DNA of 39,433 nucleotides from contig PAME01000016.1 in assembly GCA_002707155.1 (NCBI GenBank), positions 1 to 39,433 on the forward strand. Reading direction: 5' to 3'. The stretch's first letter is position 1, and each line of letters starts with the position of its first letter. The position numbers and the translations under genes are program-made. The stretch is from Crocinitomicaceae bacterium. Lineage in GTDB: Bacteria > Bacteroidota > Bacteroidia > Flavobacteriales_G > Salibacteraceae. Positions 15,383-24,650 of this stretch are shown here, piece after piece. A model generated the notes under the pieces. The model saw only the letters and a list, made by a program, of their open reading frames with translations. It was not told the origin of the DNA and did not search any database.

Positions 15383-17623
15383 TTACTTCTTCTTTTCTTC
15401 TTTTTCCATGCTTGCTTTCAATGCACTTAAAGCATCTAAATCGCCAAGTGTAGATTTTTCTACGTTATCGGCCATTTTCTTAACTGCTTTACGAGTCGCT
15501 GTTCCTCTAGCTTTTCTTTCGCCAGTTTGTACCGCTTTTGTGCCTTCTGCTGCACTTTCATGAATTCTAGAATGAGAAACTATGATTTTCTTAGCGTCTT
15601 TACTAAATTCAAGCACTACAAAATCAATTTGTTCGTCAACCTTCACTTTAGATCCATCTTCTTTTACCAAGTGACGTCCAGGAGCAAATCCTTCAACACC
15701 ATAAGGTAAACCAACTAAACCACCTTTGTCAGTTAATGACAATAATGTTCCTTGGTGAATTGATCCTTCAGTAAATACAGTTTGGAATACTTCCCATGGG
15801 TTTTCTTCCAATTGTTTGTGTCCTAAGCTCAATCTTCTGTTGTCCTTGTCTATTTCTAAAACAATAGCTTCGATTTGTTCGCCTGCTTTGCAGAATTCGC
15901 TTGGGTGATTCACTTTTTTAGACCAAGAAAGGTCAGAAATGTGAATTAATCCATCAACACCTTCTTCCAATTCAACGAATACACCAAAGTTAGAAAGGTT
16001 AGTAACCTTACCTGTAACTTTACTGTCAACAGGGAATTTTGATTCGATACCTTCCCAAGGATCTTGAGTCAATTGACGCGTAGACAATGACATTTTACGC
16101 TCTTCGCGATCTAATGTCATAATAGTTGCTTCAACTTCATCACCAACTTTAAAGAAATCTTGAGCAGTTCTTAAATGCTGACTCCAGCTCATTTCTGAAA
16201 CGTGAATCAATCCTTCTACACCTGGAGCTATTTCTACAAATGCACCGTAATCGGCAAGAACTACAACTTTACCTTTAACCTTATCACCAACGTTTACCGT
16301 TTCAGCTAAAGAATCCCATGGATGTGGTTGTAATTGTTTTACACCAAGAGCAATTCTCTTCTTATCGTCATCAAAGTCCAAAATAACCACATTGATTTTT
16401 TCGTCCAATTCCAACATTTCTTCTGGGTGATTGATTCTTCCCCAAGATAGGTCAGTAATGTGAACCAACCCGTCAACACCACCTAAATCAATAAACACTC
16501 CATAAGAAGTAATATTTTTAACCACACCTTCTAATACTTGACCTTTTTCAAGTTTAGACATGATTACAACTTTTTGTTCTTCAAGCTCAGCTTCGATAAG
16601 CGCTTTATGAGATACAACTACGTTTCTAAACTCTTGGTTGATTTTAACAACTCTAAAGTCCATTTCTTTTCCAACGTATTGATCGTAATCTCTAATAGGC
16701 TTAACATCAATTTGAGAACCTGGTAAGAAAGCTTCAATTCCGAATACATCGGCAATTAATCCACCTTTTGTTCTGCACTTAATAAAGCCAGTAACAATTT
16801 CTTCAGTTTCTAGTGCGCTGTTTACATGTTCCCAAGCTCTAGTTGTTCTTGCTTTTTTGTGAGAAAGAACCAATTGTCCAGTTTTGTCTTCTGTTTTTTC
16901 AACATAAACTTCTACTGAATCACCAATTTTTAAATCTTGCTTATACCTAAATTCGTTTGCAGTAATAACTCCATCAGATTTGTAGCCAATGTTTATTACA
17001 ACTTCTTTTTTGGTAATAGAAGAAACAATACCATCTAACACTTCATTATCACTAATGGAGGTAAGGGTATCTAAATAAACGCCTTCTAATTTTGTTTTTT
17101 CTTCCTTAGTATATAATTCGTCAGAGTCAGCATAAGAATCCCAATCGAACTCATCTAAAGGCTTAACCTTAGTGTAATCTACTGGTTCGTGAACTTTAGG
17201 AGCAGCTTTAGGCGCTTTTGCTTCTTCAGCAGCAACGACTTCTTCTACTTCAACTTTCTCAGCTACAGGAGTTTCTTCTGTCTTAGTCTCTTCAACTAAA
17301 GGAGCTTCTTCTTTGGCTGCTTTATCAGCTACAGGAGTTTCTTTTGTTTTGGTCTCTTCAACTGCAGGAGCTTCTTCTTTCGCTACTTTTTCAGCTTTTG
17401 GAGCTGCTTTTTTCGCAGGAGCTTTTTTTGCTGCTGGTTTTTTCTCAGCAGTTTCGGTTTTTGCTTTGGCAGCGGTTTTCTTAGCAGGAGCTTTTTTTGC
17501 TGCTGGTTTTTTCTCAGCAGTTTCGGTTTTTGCTTTGGCAGCGGTTTTCTTAGCAGGAGCTTTTTTCTCAGCTGCTTTATCTTCTACCTTATCTTCGGTA
17601 GCTTTTTTTGATTCTTCAGACAT
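15383..17623 (-). CDS. rpsA: 30S ribosomal protein S1 with long repetitive N-terminal extension
   Basis: The 746-residue protein has six S1 RNA-binding domains in its last 550 residues. Domains 3-5 are the most typical (SYGVFIDLGGVDGLVHITDL, DYGAFVEIAPGVEGLIHVSE, NFGVFVELEEGVDGLIHISD). S1 brings mRNA to the 30S subunit, which matters in a phylum that rarely uses Shine-Dalgarno pairing. The first 150 residues are an added low-complexity tail: a basic Lys/Ala part with two identical 23-residue repeats, then an acidic part with two 22-residue repeats, rather like a histone H1 tail beside an acidic tail. This makes it longer than the roughly 550-620 residues usual for S1. A TAATTTTG box about 85 bases upstream and a strong terminator suggest a single-gene transcript. 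Confidence 0.95.
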   Translation of the reverse strand: MSEESKKATEDKVEDKAAEKKAPAKKTAAKAKTETAEKKPAAKKAPAKKTAAKAKTETAEKKPAAKKAPAKKAAPKAEKVAKEEAPAVEETKTKETPVADKAAKEEAPLVEETKTEETPVAEKVEVEEVVAAEEAKAPKAAPKVHEPVDYTKVKPLDEFDWDSYADSDELYTKEEKTKLEGVYLDTLTSISDNEVLDGIVSSITKKEVVINIGYKSDGVITANEFRYKQDLKIGDSVEVYVEKTEDKTGQLVLSHKKARTTRAWEHVNSALETEEIVTGFIKCRTKGGLIADVFGIEAFLPGSQIDVKPIRDYDQYVGKEMDFRVVKINQEFRNVVVSHKALIEAELEEQKVVIMSKLEKGQVLEGVVKNITSYGVFIDLGGVDGLVHITDLSWGRINHPEEMLELDEKINVVILDFDDDKKRIALGVKQLQPHPWDSLAETVNVGDKVKGKVVVLADYGAFVEIAPGVEGLIHVSEMSWSQHLRTAQDFFKVGDEVEATIMTLDREERKMSLSTRQLTQDPWEGIESKFPVDSKVTGKVTNLSNFGVFVELEEGVDGLIHISDLSWSKKVNHPSEFCKAGEQIEAIVLEIDKDNRRLSLGHKQLEENPWEVFQTVFTEGSIHQGTLLSLTDKGGLVGLPYGVEGFAPGRHLVKEDGSKVKVDEQIDFVVLEFSKDAKKIIVSHSRIHESAAEGTKAVQTGERKARGTATRKAVKKMADNVEKSTLGDLDALSALKASMEKEEKKK
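17261..17392. repeat. Two imperfect 66-bp repeats in rpsA (acidic part)
   Basis: AGCTACAGGAGTTTCTT begins copies at 17261 and 17327, with the next partial unit at 17393. The spacing of 66 bases keeps frame and encodes the KEEAP..EETKT.ETPVA.K unit twice. Confidence 0.85.
17415..17566. repeat. Two identical 69-bp tandem repeats in rpsA (basic part)
   Basis: Copies at 17415-17483 and 17484-17552 match at every base, and a third partial copy runs to about 17566. The unit encodes 23 residues of the Lys/Ala tail (KKAPAKKTAAKAK...). Identity at synonymous positions points to a recent duplication or ongoing homogenisation. Confidence 0.93.
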
Positions 17624-17708
17624 AAATTCTGATTTGTATCTCCAACTGCGGAACGAAAGAGAGGATTTAGTAGGTCAGATTCCGCTTTCTGACGTTTATT
17701 TCGGGCTG

Positions 17709-17716
17709 CAAAATTA
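17709..17716 (-). promoter_or_regulatory. Promoter -7 box (TAATTTTG) of rpsA
   Basis: On the minus strand TAATTTTG, followed by CAGCC, matches TAnnTTTG. It predicts a leader of about 80 bases before the rpsA ATG. Confidence 0.5.
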
Positions 17717-17775
17717 ATGTTATTTTTTTAATTAAGAAGCCTATTTTTCTGCGATTCTGCGCATAGGGATTTTAT

Positions 17776-17783
17776 TACATTTG
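17776..17783 (+). promoter_or_regulatory. Promoter -7 box (TACATTTG) abutting the glycosyltransferase start
   Basis: TACATTTG lies seven bases before the ATG at 17791, so the transcript is probably leaderless. It is divergent from the rpsA promoter. Confidence 0.5.
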
Positions 17784-17790
17784 AGTTCTT

Positions 17791-19283
17791 ATGCTTAAGC
17801 GTTTATCAAACCTTGAACCCCGTGCTTTAAACGCTGCATTAGTTACTGTGTTTGGGTTTTTCGTTTTATTTACTGCCATTCATGCAGTTGGCTATCATCA
17901 CGCTGACGAGCACTATCAAATCATTGAGTTTGCCAATCATTTCCTCGGGAATGTAGAAGGAAGTCAATTGTCTTGGGAGTTTCAATACGAAATTAGGCCG
18001 ACAATCCAGCCACTTATGGCAGCCTTTCTTATCTCAGTTTGTAAATGGTTTGGTGTTAGAGATGCCTTTGATGTGATGGTAATCATTAGAGTGTTAACTG
18101 GATTGTTTGCTATGGTTGTTTATCTTGACTTTATTAAAGGGCTAATGAGAAGACATTGCTCTAAACTCACCTATATATGGGTAGTTGGAGCATTTGGCTT
18201 ATGGTATATGCCTTATCTAATGATTCGCTTTTCCTCTGAAAACTTTGCTTCCTTGTTCTTCTTACTGGGTTACTCTTCTTTGATACTTAAAACGAATAAG
18301 AATTTCTTATTGAGTGGGATTTTTTTAGGCTTAAGTTTTGCCTTCCGTTTTCAGATTGGAATCGCTATAGCAGGTATTACGCTTTATTTAGTGATCGTGG
18401 AATCTATCAAATGGAAATACCTTCTTCAATTAATTCTTGGGGGAAGTCTGGTATTGGTTGCTCTTGTTTTATTGGATAGGGTCTTTTCCAATGAATGGGT
18501 TTTTACTCCTTGGAAGTATGTGCAGTTGCAATTAATGGAGGGCAGGGCTGCAGGGTTTGGTGTGGATCCATGGTGGAAATATTTTGAGTTTTTGTGGGAA
18601 GGGTTAACTTGGGTAGTTGCGATTCCATTATTGATTGGTATCGTTGTTTTGTTTGTTAAAAATCGAACGCAGCCATTTTTTTTTTAGCAATTCCTTTTTT
18701 AGTTGTGCACCTTTTTATTGGTCACAAGGAACTTAGATTTTTGTACCCGGTCTTATTCTGTGTTCCATTGATTTTATTTGAGCTAATGAAGCTCTTCGAG
18801 TATAAGTGGAGGTTACAAAGGATGGCTGTTGCAGTTGTGTTAGGTTTTAGTATAATTAATATCGCGGGAATGGTGCTGTTAGTTCCAGGTCCATCGGGTG
18901 TGGGTAGGATTAAGCTTGCTGAGTATGTTTATGATAAACATCCTCAGGAACCAGTATTGTTATTTTACAAAAATTACTGCAATCCCTTTGAGCCCTGGGC
19001 AGGAGGGAACCATGCATATTTTTATCATAACACTTGTCCAAATGTAAAAACCAAGTTCGTAGAACATTTGGAGGACATAAATAAAGTTGAAGATTCACGA
19101 AATGAAGGTCACTACTTGATAGCTCGACAACTTGATTTTGAAGTTATTGGAAAAGCACCAACAGACTTCTCTGAAAGGTTTGAGTCAGTTTCGGTAAGTT
19201 ATTCTGAATTGCAATTGAGGGTAGGAAGGTTTATGGGGTTAATAAACGAAGATGAGGTATATTATTTATTCCGATTAAAATAG
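17791..19283 (+). pseudogene. GT22-like membrane glycosyltransferase, frameshifted in a T10 run
   Basis: The first frame (17791-18687) gives a multi-pass membrane protein with an early HHADEHYQ (acidic site before the first loop), then ends after a run of ten T (18676-18685). The second frame continues at once: A-I-P-F-L-V-V-H-L then HKELRFLYP, the H-K-E-x-R-F motif of the GT22 family (Alg9/PIG-B-like mannosyltransferases using lipid-linked sugar donors). Eleven T, or eight, would join both parts into one protein of about 497 residues. This could be a homopolymer sequencing error, a true mutation, or a slippage site that switches the gene on and off. The product would modify envelope glycans or lipids in the inner membrane. 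Confidence 0.82.
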
Positions 19284-19287
19284 AGCC

Positions 19288-19315
19288 AAAAAAAAGAGGG
19301 CTATAAAGCCCTCTT
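19288..19315 (-). terminator. Terminator of dnaA
   Basis: AAGAGGGCT (19294-19302) pairs with AGCCCTCTT (19307-19315) around a four-base loop. A run of A on the plus strand gives the T run for minus-strand transcription. It follows the dnaA stop by 30 bases. Confidence 0.9.
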
Positions 19316-19344
19316 CATATTTAAACTAACCCATCAAATCTAAC

Positions 19345-20781
19345 CTATTGCAATGCAATCTTTTTATCCAATTCATCAATATAACCTCTAAACGTTTTAT
19401 CGGTTTCCATTAGATTATTCACCGTCTTGCATGCGTGCAGCACGGTAGCGTGATCTTTTCCGCCACAATGCGCTCCAATGTTTGCAAGAGAGCTTTTTGT
19501 AAGTTTTTTGGAGAAGAACATAGCAATTTGACGCGCTTGTACCACTTCTCTTTTTCTTGTTTTGCTTTTTAATAGTTCGATATTCAAATCGAAATAATCG
19601 CAAACCACTTTTTGAATGTAATCGATGCTTACTTCGCGAGCGGTGTTCTTTACAAACTTGTCGATCATTTTCTTAGCTAAATCTAAGGTAATCGACTTTT
19701 TGTTTAGAGAAGACTGAGCGATTAATGAAATTAATGCTCCTTCTAATTCACGCACATTTGTTGTAATGCTGTATGCTAAGTATTCAATGACTTCTTTTGG
19801 CAATTCAATTCCCTCTTGATACATCTTCATTTCTAGAATTGCAATTCTAGATTCTATAGACGGGATCTGAAGATCTGCAGAAAGGCCCCACTTAAACCTT
19901 GAAAGCAAACGTTGCTCCATTCCTTGCATCTCTACTGGCGGCTTGTCAGAAGTAAGGATAAGTTGTTTGCCATTTTGGTGCAAGTGATTAAATACGTGGA
20001 AGAATACGTCTTGAGTACGTTCTTTTCCAGATAGGAACTGTACATCGTCAATGATCAACACATCAATCATTTGATAGAAGTGTATGAAATCGTTTTGTGT
20101 ATTATTTCTAACCGATTCAATAAATTGTTGGGTAAACTTTTCTGAAGAAACGTAAAGCACTGTTTTGTTTGGGTGGTTCTTTTTTATCTCTATACCGATA
20201 GCATGAGAAAGATGCGTTTTACCTAAACCTGTTCCTCCATAAATTAAAAGTGGATTGAAAGCTGTACCGCCTGGCTTATTAGCAACTGCAAATCCAGCAG
20301 AACGCGCAAGTCGGTTAGAGTCTCCTTCGATGTAAGTATCAAAAGAATAGTTTGGGTTTAATTGAGAATCCACAACGACTTTCTTTAAGCCGGGAATAAT
20401 AAATGGGTTTCGGATAGTAGTTCCTGAACCTACGTCTAAAGGCATAGATACAGCTGGGTTTTTAGTTTCTTTTCGGTTACTGGTAGGTATTCTTACGGTA
20501 TAAGGTTTGGACGAATTGAAGTTATTGTCCATTATAATGCTGTATTCCAATTTTCCTTCTGCGCCTATTTCTTTTTTTACTGTTTTCTTCAGTAAAGTAA
20601 TGTAGTGTTCTTCTAGCCATTCGTAGAAAAATTGACTTGGTACTTGTATCGTTAATACATCGTCTTTGATTCTAAGTGGTTTGATAGGCTCGAACCAAGT
20701 CTTGTAACTTTGTAAATTGACATTGTCTTTAACAATCGCTAAGCAGCGACTCCAAATTTCTTCGTGGTTTTTAGTGCTCAT
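19345..20781 (-). CDS. dnaA: Chromosomal replication initiator DnaA
   Basis: The 478-residue protein has all four DnaA domains. Domain I includes SYKTWFEPIKPL (about 24-35), followed by a short linker. The AAA+ domain III has Walker A GGTGLGKTH, Walker B VLIIDDVQFLSGKE and a box-VII arginine region LLSRFKWGL. Domain IV carries the DNA-binding signature GGKDHATVLHA. DnaA melts the origin and loads helicase. Start: ATG at 20781, preceded by a GGATGG stretch that could be a ribosome site. It stands alone on its strand with its own terminator. The 317 bases upstream contain no run of DnaA boxes, so the origin is probably elsewhere, as is common in this phylum. Confidence 0.98.
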   Translation of the reverse strand: MSTKNHEEIWSRCLAIVKDNVNLQSYKTWFEPIKPLRIKDDVLTIQVPSQFFYEWLEEHYITLLKKTVKKEIGAEGKLEYSIIMDNNFNSSKPYTVRIPTSNRKETKNPAVSMPLDVGSGTTIRNPFIIPGLKKVVVDSQLNPNYSFDTYIEGDSNRLARSAGFAVANKPGGTAFNPLLIYGGTGLGKTHLSHAIGIEIKKNHPNKTVLYVSSEKFTQQFIESVRNNTQNDFIHFYQMIDVLIIDDVQFLSGKERTQDVFFHVFNHLHQNGKQLILTSDKPPVEMQGMEQRLLSRFKWGLSADLQIPSIESRIAILEMKMYQEGIELPKEVIEYLAYSITTNVRELEGALISLIAQSSLNKKSITLDLAKKMIDKFVKNTAREVSIDYIQKVVCDYFDLNIELLKSKTRKREVVQARQIAMFFSKKLTKSSLANIGAHCGGKDHATVLHACKTVNNLMETDKTFRGYIDELDKKIALQ

Positions 20782-21098
20782 TTTTATCCATCCAATTTCC
20801 CTTGATGATACTTATTTTTTATTTAATCCTACTGCTATTTTCTATGGAAGAAAATCTTCTTTGGTGACCTTACTATCACCCCCCCTCGAATTCCAAACAA
20901 ATGTTCTCAAAAAAAAGTAAATAAAAAAATGATTTCGCCCTTGATTATTAAATTTATTTGACTTGATAGTTAACCTTAACTTAACACATTAACGCTATCT
21001 ACTTGACCTTCATTTTAGTAAACCATTTTAGGTAGTTTTGACGAAAATATTTACCAATAATCAAACGCATACTTTTTAAGAAAAAAAATAATCTCTAA
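20782..21098. other. dnaA / thioesterase divergent intergenic region
   Basis: It holds the start regions of two divergent genes. A run of seven C (about 20879-20885) and a small inverted repeat (GGTGA/TCACC on the minus strand) lie in the dnaA leader. A weak TACTTTTT box (21070-21077) precedes the thioesterase. No cluster of TTATCCACA-like boxes is seen. Confidence 0.5.
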
Positions 21099-21509
21099 AT
21101 GTACAAAACAAAAACAACACTGAGGGTACGTTATGCAGAAACCGACAGAATGTCCTATGTGTACTATGGGAATTATGGGATTTACTTTGAAGTAGCTCGA
21201 GTGGAAGCCATGAAGCAAATTGGCATGAGTTACAAGGACTTAGAGGATAGTGGAATTATGATGCCAGTGCTGGAATTCAATATCAAATATTTTAAACCTG
21301 CTTTTTACGATGACGAGCTTATAATTGAAACTAGAATTGAAAAAGATCCCGGGGTTAGAATACGTTTTGACTACGAAACTTTTAATAGTCGAGGAGAGCA
21401 TTTAAATTCGGCATTTACAACCCTAGTTTTTGTGAATACAAACACAGGAAAACCCGTAAGCGCACCCGATGATTTTTTGGCCCGATTGAAGTCGTTTAAA
21501 AACGTTTGA
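21099..21509 (+). CDS. Acyl-CoA thioesterase, YbgC/4-hydroxybenzoyl-CoA thioesterase family
   Basis: The 136-residue hotdog-fold enzyme has the family active-site stretch RVRYAETDRMSYVYYGNYGIYFEVAR, spread over residues 9-34. Its catalytic Asp aligns with D16, followed by YYGNY and the helix EVARVEAM. These enzymes hydrolyse acyl-CoA thioesters; YbgC acts with the Tol-Pal system in Proteobacteria, but no tol genes are here. A thioesterase beside dnaA is an arrangement I recall from other Flavobacteriia. Its last 14 bases overlap the end of the convergent peptidase gene. Confidence 0.9.
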   Translation: MYKTKTTLRVRYAETDRMSYVYYGNYGIYFEVARVEAMKQIGMSYKDLEDSGIMMPVLEFNIKYFKPAFYDDELIIETRIEKDPGVRIRFDYETFNSRGEHLNSAFTTLVFVNTNTGKPVSAPDDFLARLKSFKNV

Positions 21510-23211
21510 GAACTTTGGTGCGGTAAGTCGCTTTAGCAGTAAAAACTTCCAAAACGTAAAAGCCTAAATTAAAATGCTGAGGGTGAATTTCGATCGGGCC
21601 ATCGATTCCAGAATATGTTCCCACATTCTTTCCATTAGCATCATACATTTTGACAACCTCTATTTTTGAGTTGCTATTAAAAGTTAGTGCTCCAGAGTTA
21701 TTGGAAAACCCTTCTGAGTTGATTACTTTGAAATCATCAACCTTCGTTTCTAACTCTGCTAAACCAACATAGCAACTGTTAACCAAACCATGACTTTTTA
21801 GCGCATTACATACTTCCTCTTTATACATTCCATTGTACAACTCCTCTTCAACGGTAAGCAATATATTCCCGTATTGTGGTAAAGTCATGCCATTATCCAA
21901 AAAGTAGAACGACTCAAACACCAACTGATCAGTTAAGTTTTTTCCAATATCAAAATAAATTTCCATGAGCGCACTGGAAACAATTTCCCCTCGAGTATAC
22001 TTTTCTAGGAACTCATCCTTTACATAAACTCTGTTTGAGTTCGCAAATCTTCCATTGTAGAATTCATTATGGCCATCCCACGGGAATACATTTTGCCAGT
22101 TGTAAGTTGATATTTCAGTTTTATAGGACACGGCTACATAATCGCACAAACCTTCGTCTAAGGAACTGCGTTCAATACCAATGTTACTTTTTGGTGCTGC
22201 ATAATCGGTAAGTGCATGCCCATATTCATGCACAACTACAGTAACATCCTCGGCATCGTCAACGCCCCCTGTTCCAAATAAAATTCTTGGAGGATTGGTA
22301 TTAGAAGCATACAGAGAATTGTCGTTTCCAGCCAATCCATGAGCGTCTGACCAAATTTGTCTATCGCATAATTTGGAATGACCAATAGTGTCCATATGGG
22401 CTCTTAAACGCGTTATATGGAAGTATACGTTTACATCTTCAAACCCTTTTTCACTTCGGTTGTAGAAAAATGTACCGTTTCTGGAATGTACAGATGGTTC
22501 AACGGTGCTACCTAATTGCACCATTTTTATGTAATCATTCTCTAACCAAAAGGTATCGTTTTCAAATTTTGTTTCAATACTTTTTACAAAGATTTCATTT
22601 TGAAGACTAGGGTTGTTTTGGTCATTATTATCGACCAATGCTCCGCCATAATTTGATTGTGAGGAAGTAATTGGATCTGGAAAAAAAACATGCAAACGAG
22701 CCATGCTATCAGGACCGTGAAAAAAACTATTCATCGACCGTTCGAATATTAGTTCGCCGTTTTCATCCGTATACAATTCATCGTTTTCAGTTAAATCTTC
22801 CGACTGGCTTTCAGACAATTCTGTTAGGATTAAACCCTCATCGCTATTTACCCAAATTAAAGTTGAGTTCACTTTGGCTTTGCCACCCGTTTTAAAAACT
22901 GGTGCAACGCAATTATCGGTTTGCAATATCATTTCACCGTTGTGTCTATAATGAACTTTTAAACCACTACCCAACACTGCTGCGTGATTGATATACTGCT
23001 GATAAAACTCGTGGTGCCCTGTTAAACTAAACCGCTCGTAACTTAATCGATAAGATACCCCATCTTGATAGGCATATGGAAATATAGGGGAAGTATCAGG
23101 AACTTGATTAAGTTCACTTTCAGTGATTTTGAATGTGGAATTGGTGAATTGAGCAAGCAGTCCAAAATGAAGGATAACTGCGCAGAGTATTGATATTATA
23201 TTTTTTTCCAT
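21496..23211 (-). CDS. Secreted zinc metallopeptidase with sorting-like C-terminal domain
   Basis: This is a 571-residue gluzincin. After a signal sequence and an N-terminal beta-rich region (about 25-260), the zinc motif HEYGH (328-332) follows the phrase VTVVVHEYGHALTDY. The third ligand is likely E353 in SSLDEGLCDYVA. This layout fits the thermolysin/fungalysin clan (M4/M36-like). The last 80 residues, with VVKMYDANGKNVGTY and FNLGFYVLEVFT, then ending TKVLKRF, form a T9SS type-A-like sorting domain. It is therefore likely exported to the cell surface or medium. The start overlaps the end of the YigZ gene by 16 bases, so it is the last gene of the ribD operon. Confidence 0.85.
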   Translation of the reverse strand: MEKNIISILCAVILHFGLLAQFTNSTFKITESELNQVPDTSPIFPYAYQDGVSYRLSYERFSLTGHHEFYQQYINHAAVLGSGLKVHYRHNGEMILQTDNCVAPVFKTGGKAKVNSTLIWVNSDEGLILTELSESQSEDLTENDELYTDENGELIFERSMNSFFHGPDSMARLHVFFPDPITSSQSNYGGALVDNNDQNNPSLQNEIFVKSIETKFENDTFWLENDYIKMVQLGSTVEPSVHSRNGTFFYNRSEKGFEDVNVYFHITRLRAHMDTIGHSKLCDRQIWSDAHGLAGNDNSLYASNTNPPRILFGTGGVDDAEDVTVVVHEYGHALTDYAAPKSNIGIERSSLDEGLCDYVAVSYKTEISTYNWQNVFPWDGHNEFYNGRFANSNRVYVKDEFLEKYTRGEIVSSALMEIYFDIGKNLTDQLVFESFYFLDNGMTLPQYGNILLTVEEELYNGMYKEEVCNALKSHGLVNSCYVGLAELETKVDDFKVINSEGFSNNSGALTFNSNSKIEVVKMYDANGKNVGTYSGIDGPIEIHPQHFNLGFYVLEVFTAKATYRTKVLKRF

Positions 23212-23804
23212 TCCAATTGGGCAAGACTTTCAAATTTAGTTGATATTGTTTCTAGTTCGGAACTTGTTGTATGAACGGTTATTTCATGTAAAGTAGAGTA
23301 GCTCTGATTCACAATTGGGATACCTTGTCGGGACAGAAAACTCAATACTGTTCCTAGTTTTTTAGAGTCAACCGAAATAATACACTGATAAGTTACCCTG
23401 CAGATTATGGATCCTGAAAGTTCTAAAACGTCTTGTGCAGTTGTTTTGTAGGCATTTATTAAACCAGAAACGCCCAATTTCGTGCCTCCAAAATACCGAA
23501 CTACGCATACTAAAGTATTAAATAGTGCGTTAGATTTTATTTGACCAAGAATAGGCGCTCCTGCGGAATTACTAGGTTCTCCATCATCATTGCTGAATTC
23601 TAACAGATGATCGTTTTCGATAAGTCGATAGGCATAACATACCTGATTACTTTTTGGGTTTTCTTTGCGCAATCGATCAACTATTTCTTTAATTTCTTCC
23701 TTTGTATTGACCCTAAAACTAAAGCCTAAATGTTTCGAGCCTTTATCTTTAAACAAAGACGCACTATTTTTTCTAATGCTATAAAATTCATTGAAATCAG
23801 GCAT
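23196..23804 (-). CDS. YigZ/IMPACT family protein
   Basis: The 202-residue product has the UPF0029 N-terminal fold with SNQVCYAYRL, FSNDDGEPSNSAGAPIL and VVRYFGGTKLGVSGLINAY, the defining IMPACT/YigZ signature. A shorter C-terminal ferredoxin-like domain follows. In E. coli YigZ has been linked to RNA or translation-factor binding, but its biochemical role is not settled. Its ATG lies within the end of the EamA gene (8-base overlap) and its end overlaps the peptidase start, showing an operon. Confidence 0.92.
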   Translation of the reverse strand: MPDFNEFYSIRKNSASLFKDKGSKHLGFSFRVNTKEEIKEIVDRLRKENPKSNQVCYAYRLIENDHLLEFSNDDGEPSNSAGAPILGQIKSNALFNTLVCVVRYFGGTKLGVSGLINAYKTTAQDVLELSGSIICRVTYQCIISVDSKKLGTVLSFLSRQGIPIVNQSYSTLHEITVHTTSSELETISTKFESLAQLEWKKI

Positions 23805-24648
23805 TATAGGAAAGAATAGCTATTGAAAGAATACAAAAACACAATCCAATTAGGTTTAACTTAGAAAGCCGCTCCCTGAAAACTAAAATTGCAATAAGGG
23901 TTGTGCATAAAATAATACCTACATTATTAATTGGGAATAGAATAACGGACTGTTCTGAAAATGCACTTAGGGCTTTGAAGAGAAAATAAATGGAGAAAAA
24001 GTTAGGTATTCCTAGCAATGCCGCCCACAAAATATTCTTTCTCGATAAAATAATTTTTCTTTTTACTACACCGTAAATCATTCCGGAAATGAATGCGCTA
24101 GCAAATATTATTACGGTGAGCATAGAGGACGACCAATCTGTTAAAATGTAACGTTCGCCAATTTTCAAAAGAAAATCCAATAAGCCACTTCCGATAAAAA
24201 GAACAAATGGCCATAAAAGGGATTGTTTATGGGCTTGTTTGCCATTTGGCTTTACCGCTAAATAAGTACCGATCAGACCAATTAAAAGCGCGGTAACTAG
24301 CAACCAATTGAGGGATTCTTTAAAAATGAAAAAGGAAAGAATGACTGGAATTACAAAAGCCATTTTATTGGCTAGCACTGCGGTGGCTGTGCCATTTTTG
24401 GAGGTAACGAAAGCAATTAGATTGAATAAGGTCACAAATACTAACCCCAAACTGCCGGTGAATAATAAGCAATTTTGACATTCAATTGCCTGCTCAAAGT
24501 TAAAGTCATAACTCAATAGACCTGTTGCTCCGGCAAAAAGATAATTGAAAACAACAGCCGTATATCGGTCGACATTAAAACGATCGAATAGCTTAAAAAC
24601 TACAAATAGGGAGGAAGCGGCTAAAACGCTAAGTAGAATCCAAATCAA
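23797..24648 (-). CDS. EamA/DMT-family transporter
   Basis: This 283-residue inner-membrane protein has about ten predicted helices arranged as two EamA repeats. One repeat ends near FFIFKESLNWLLVTALLIGLIG and the other near LVFRERLSKLNLIGL, each with the typical acidic-basic pair (KES, RER) before the last helix. DMT transporters move small metabolites such as amino acids, nucleosides or drugs; the substrate is not readable. The start is a TTG at 24648, only 2 bases after the kinase stop, and the gene overlaps YigZ, so it sits mid-operon. Confidence 0.85.
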   Translation of the reverse strand: MIWILLSVLAASSLFVVFKLFDRFNVDRYTAVVFNYLFAGATGLLSYDFNFEQAIECQNCLLFTGSLGLVFVTLFNLIAFVTSKNGTATAVLANKMAFVIPVILSFFIFKESLNWLLVTALLIGLIGTYLAVKPNGKQAHKQSLLWPFVLFIGSGLLDFLLKIGERYILTDWSSSMLTVIIFASAFISGMIYGVVKRKIILSRKNILWAALLGIPNFFSIYFLFKALSAFSEQSVILFPINNVGIILCTTLIAILVFRERLSKLNLIGLCFCILSIAILSYNA

Positions 24649-24650
24649 TT

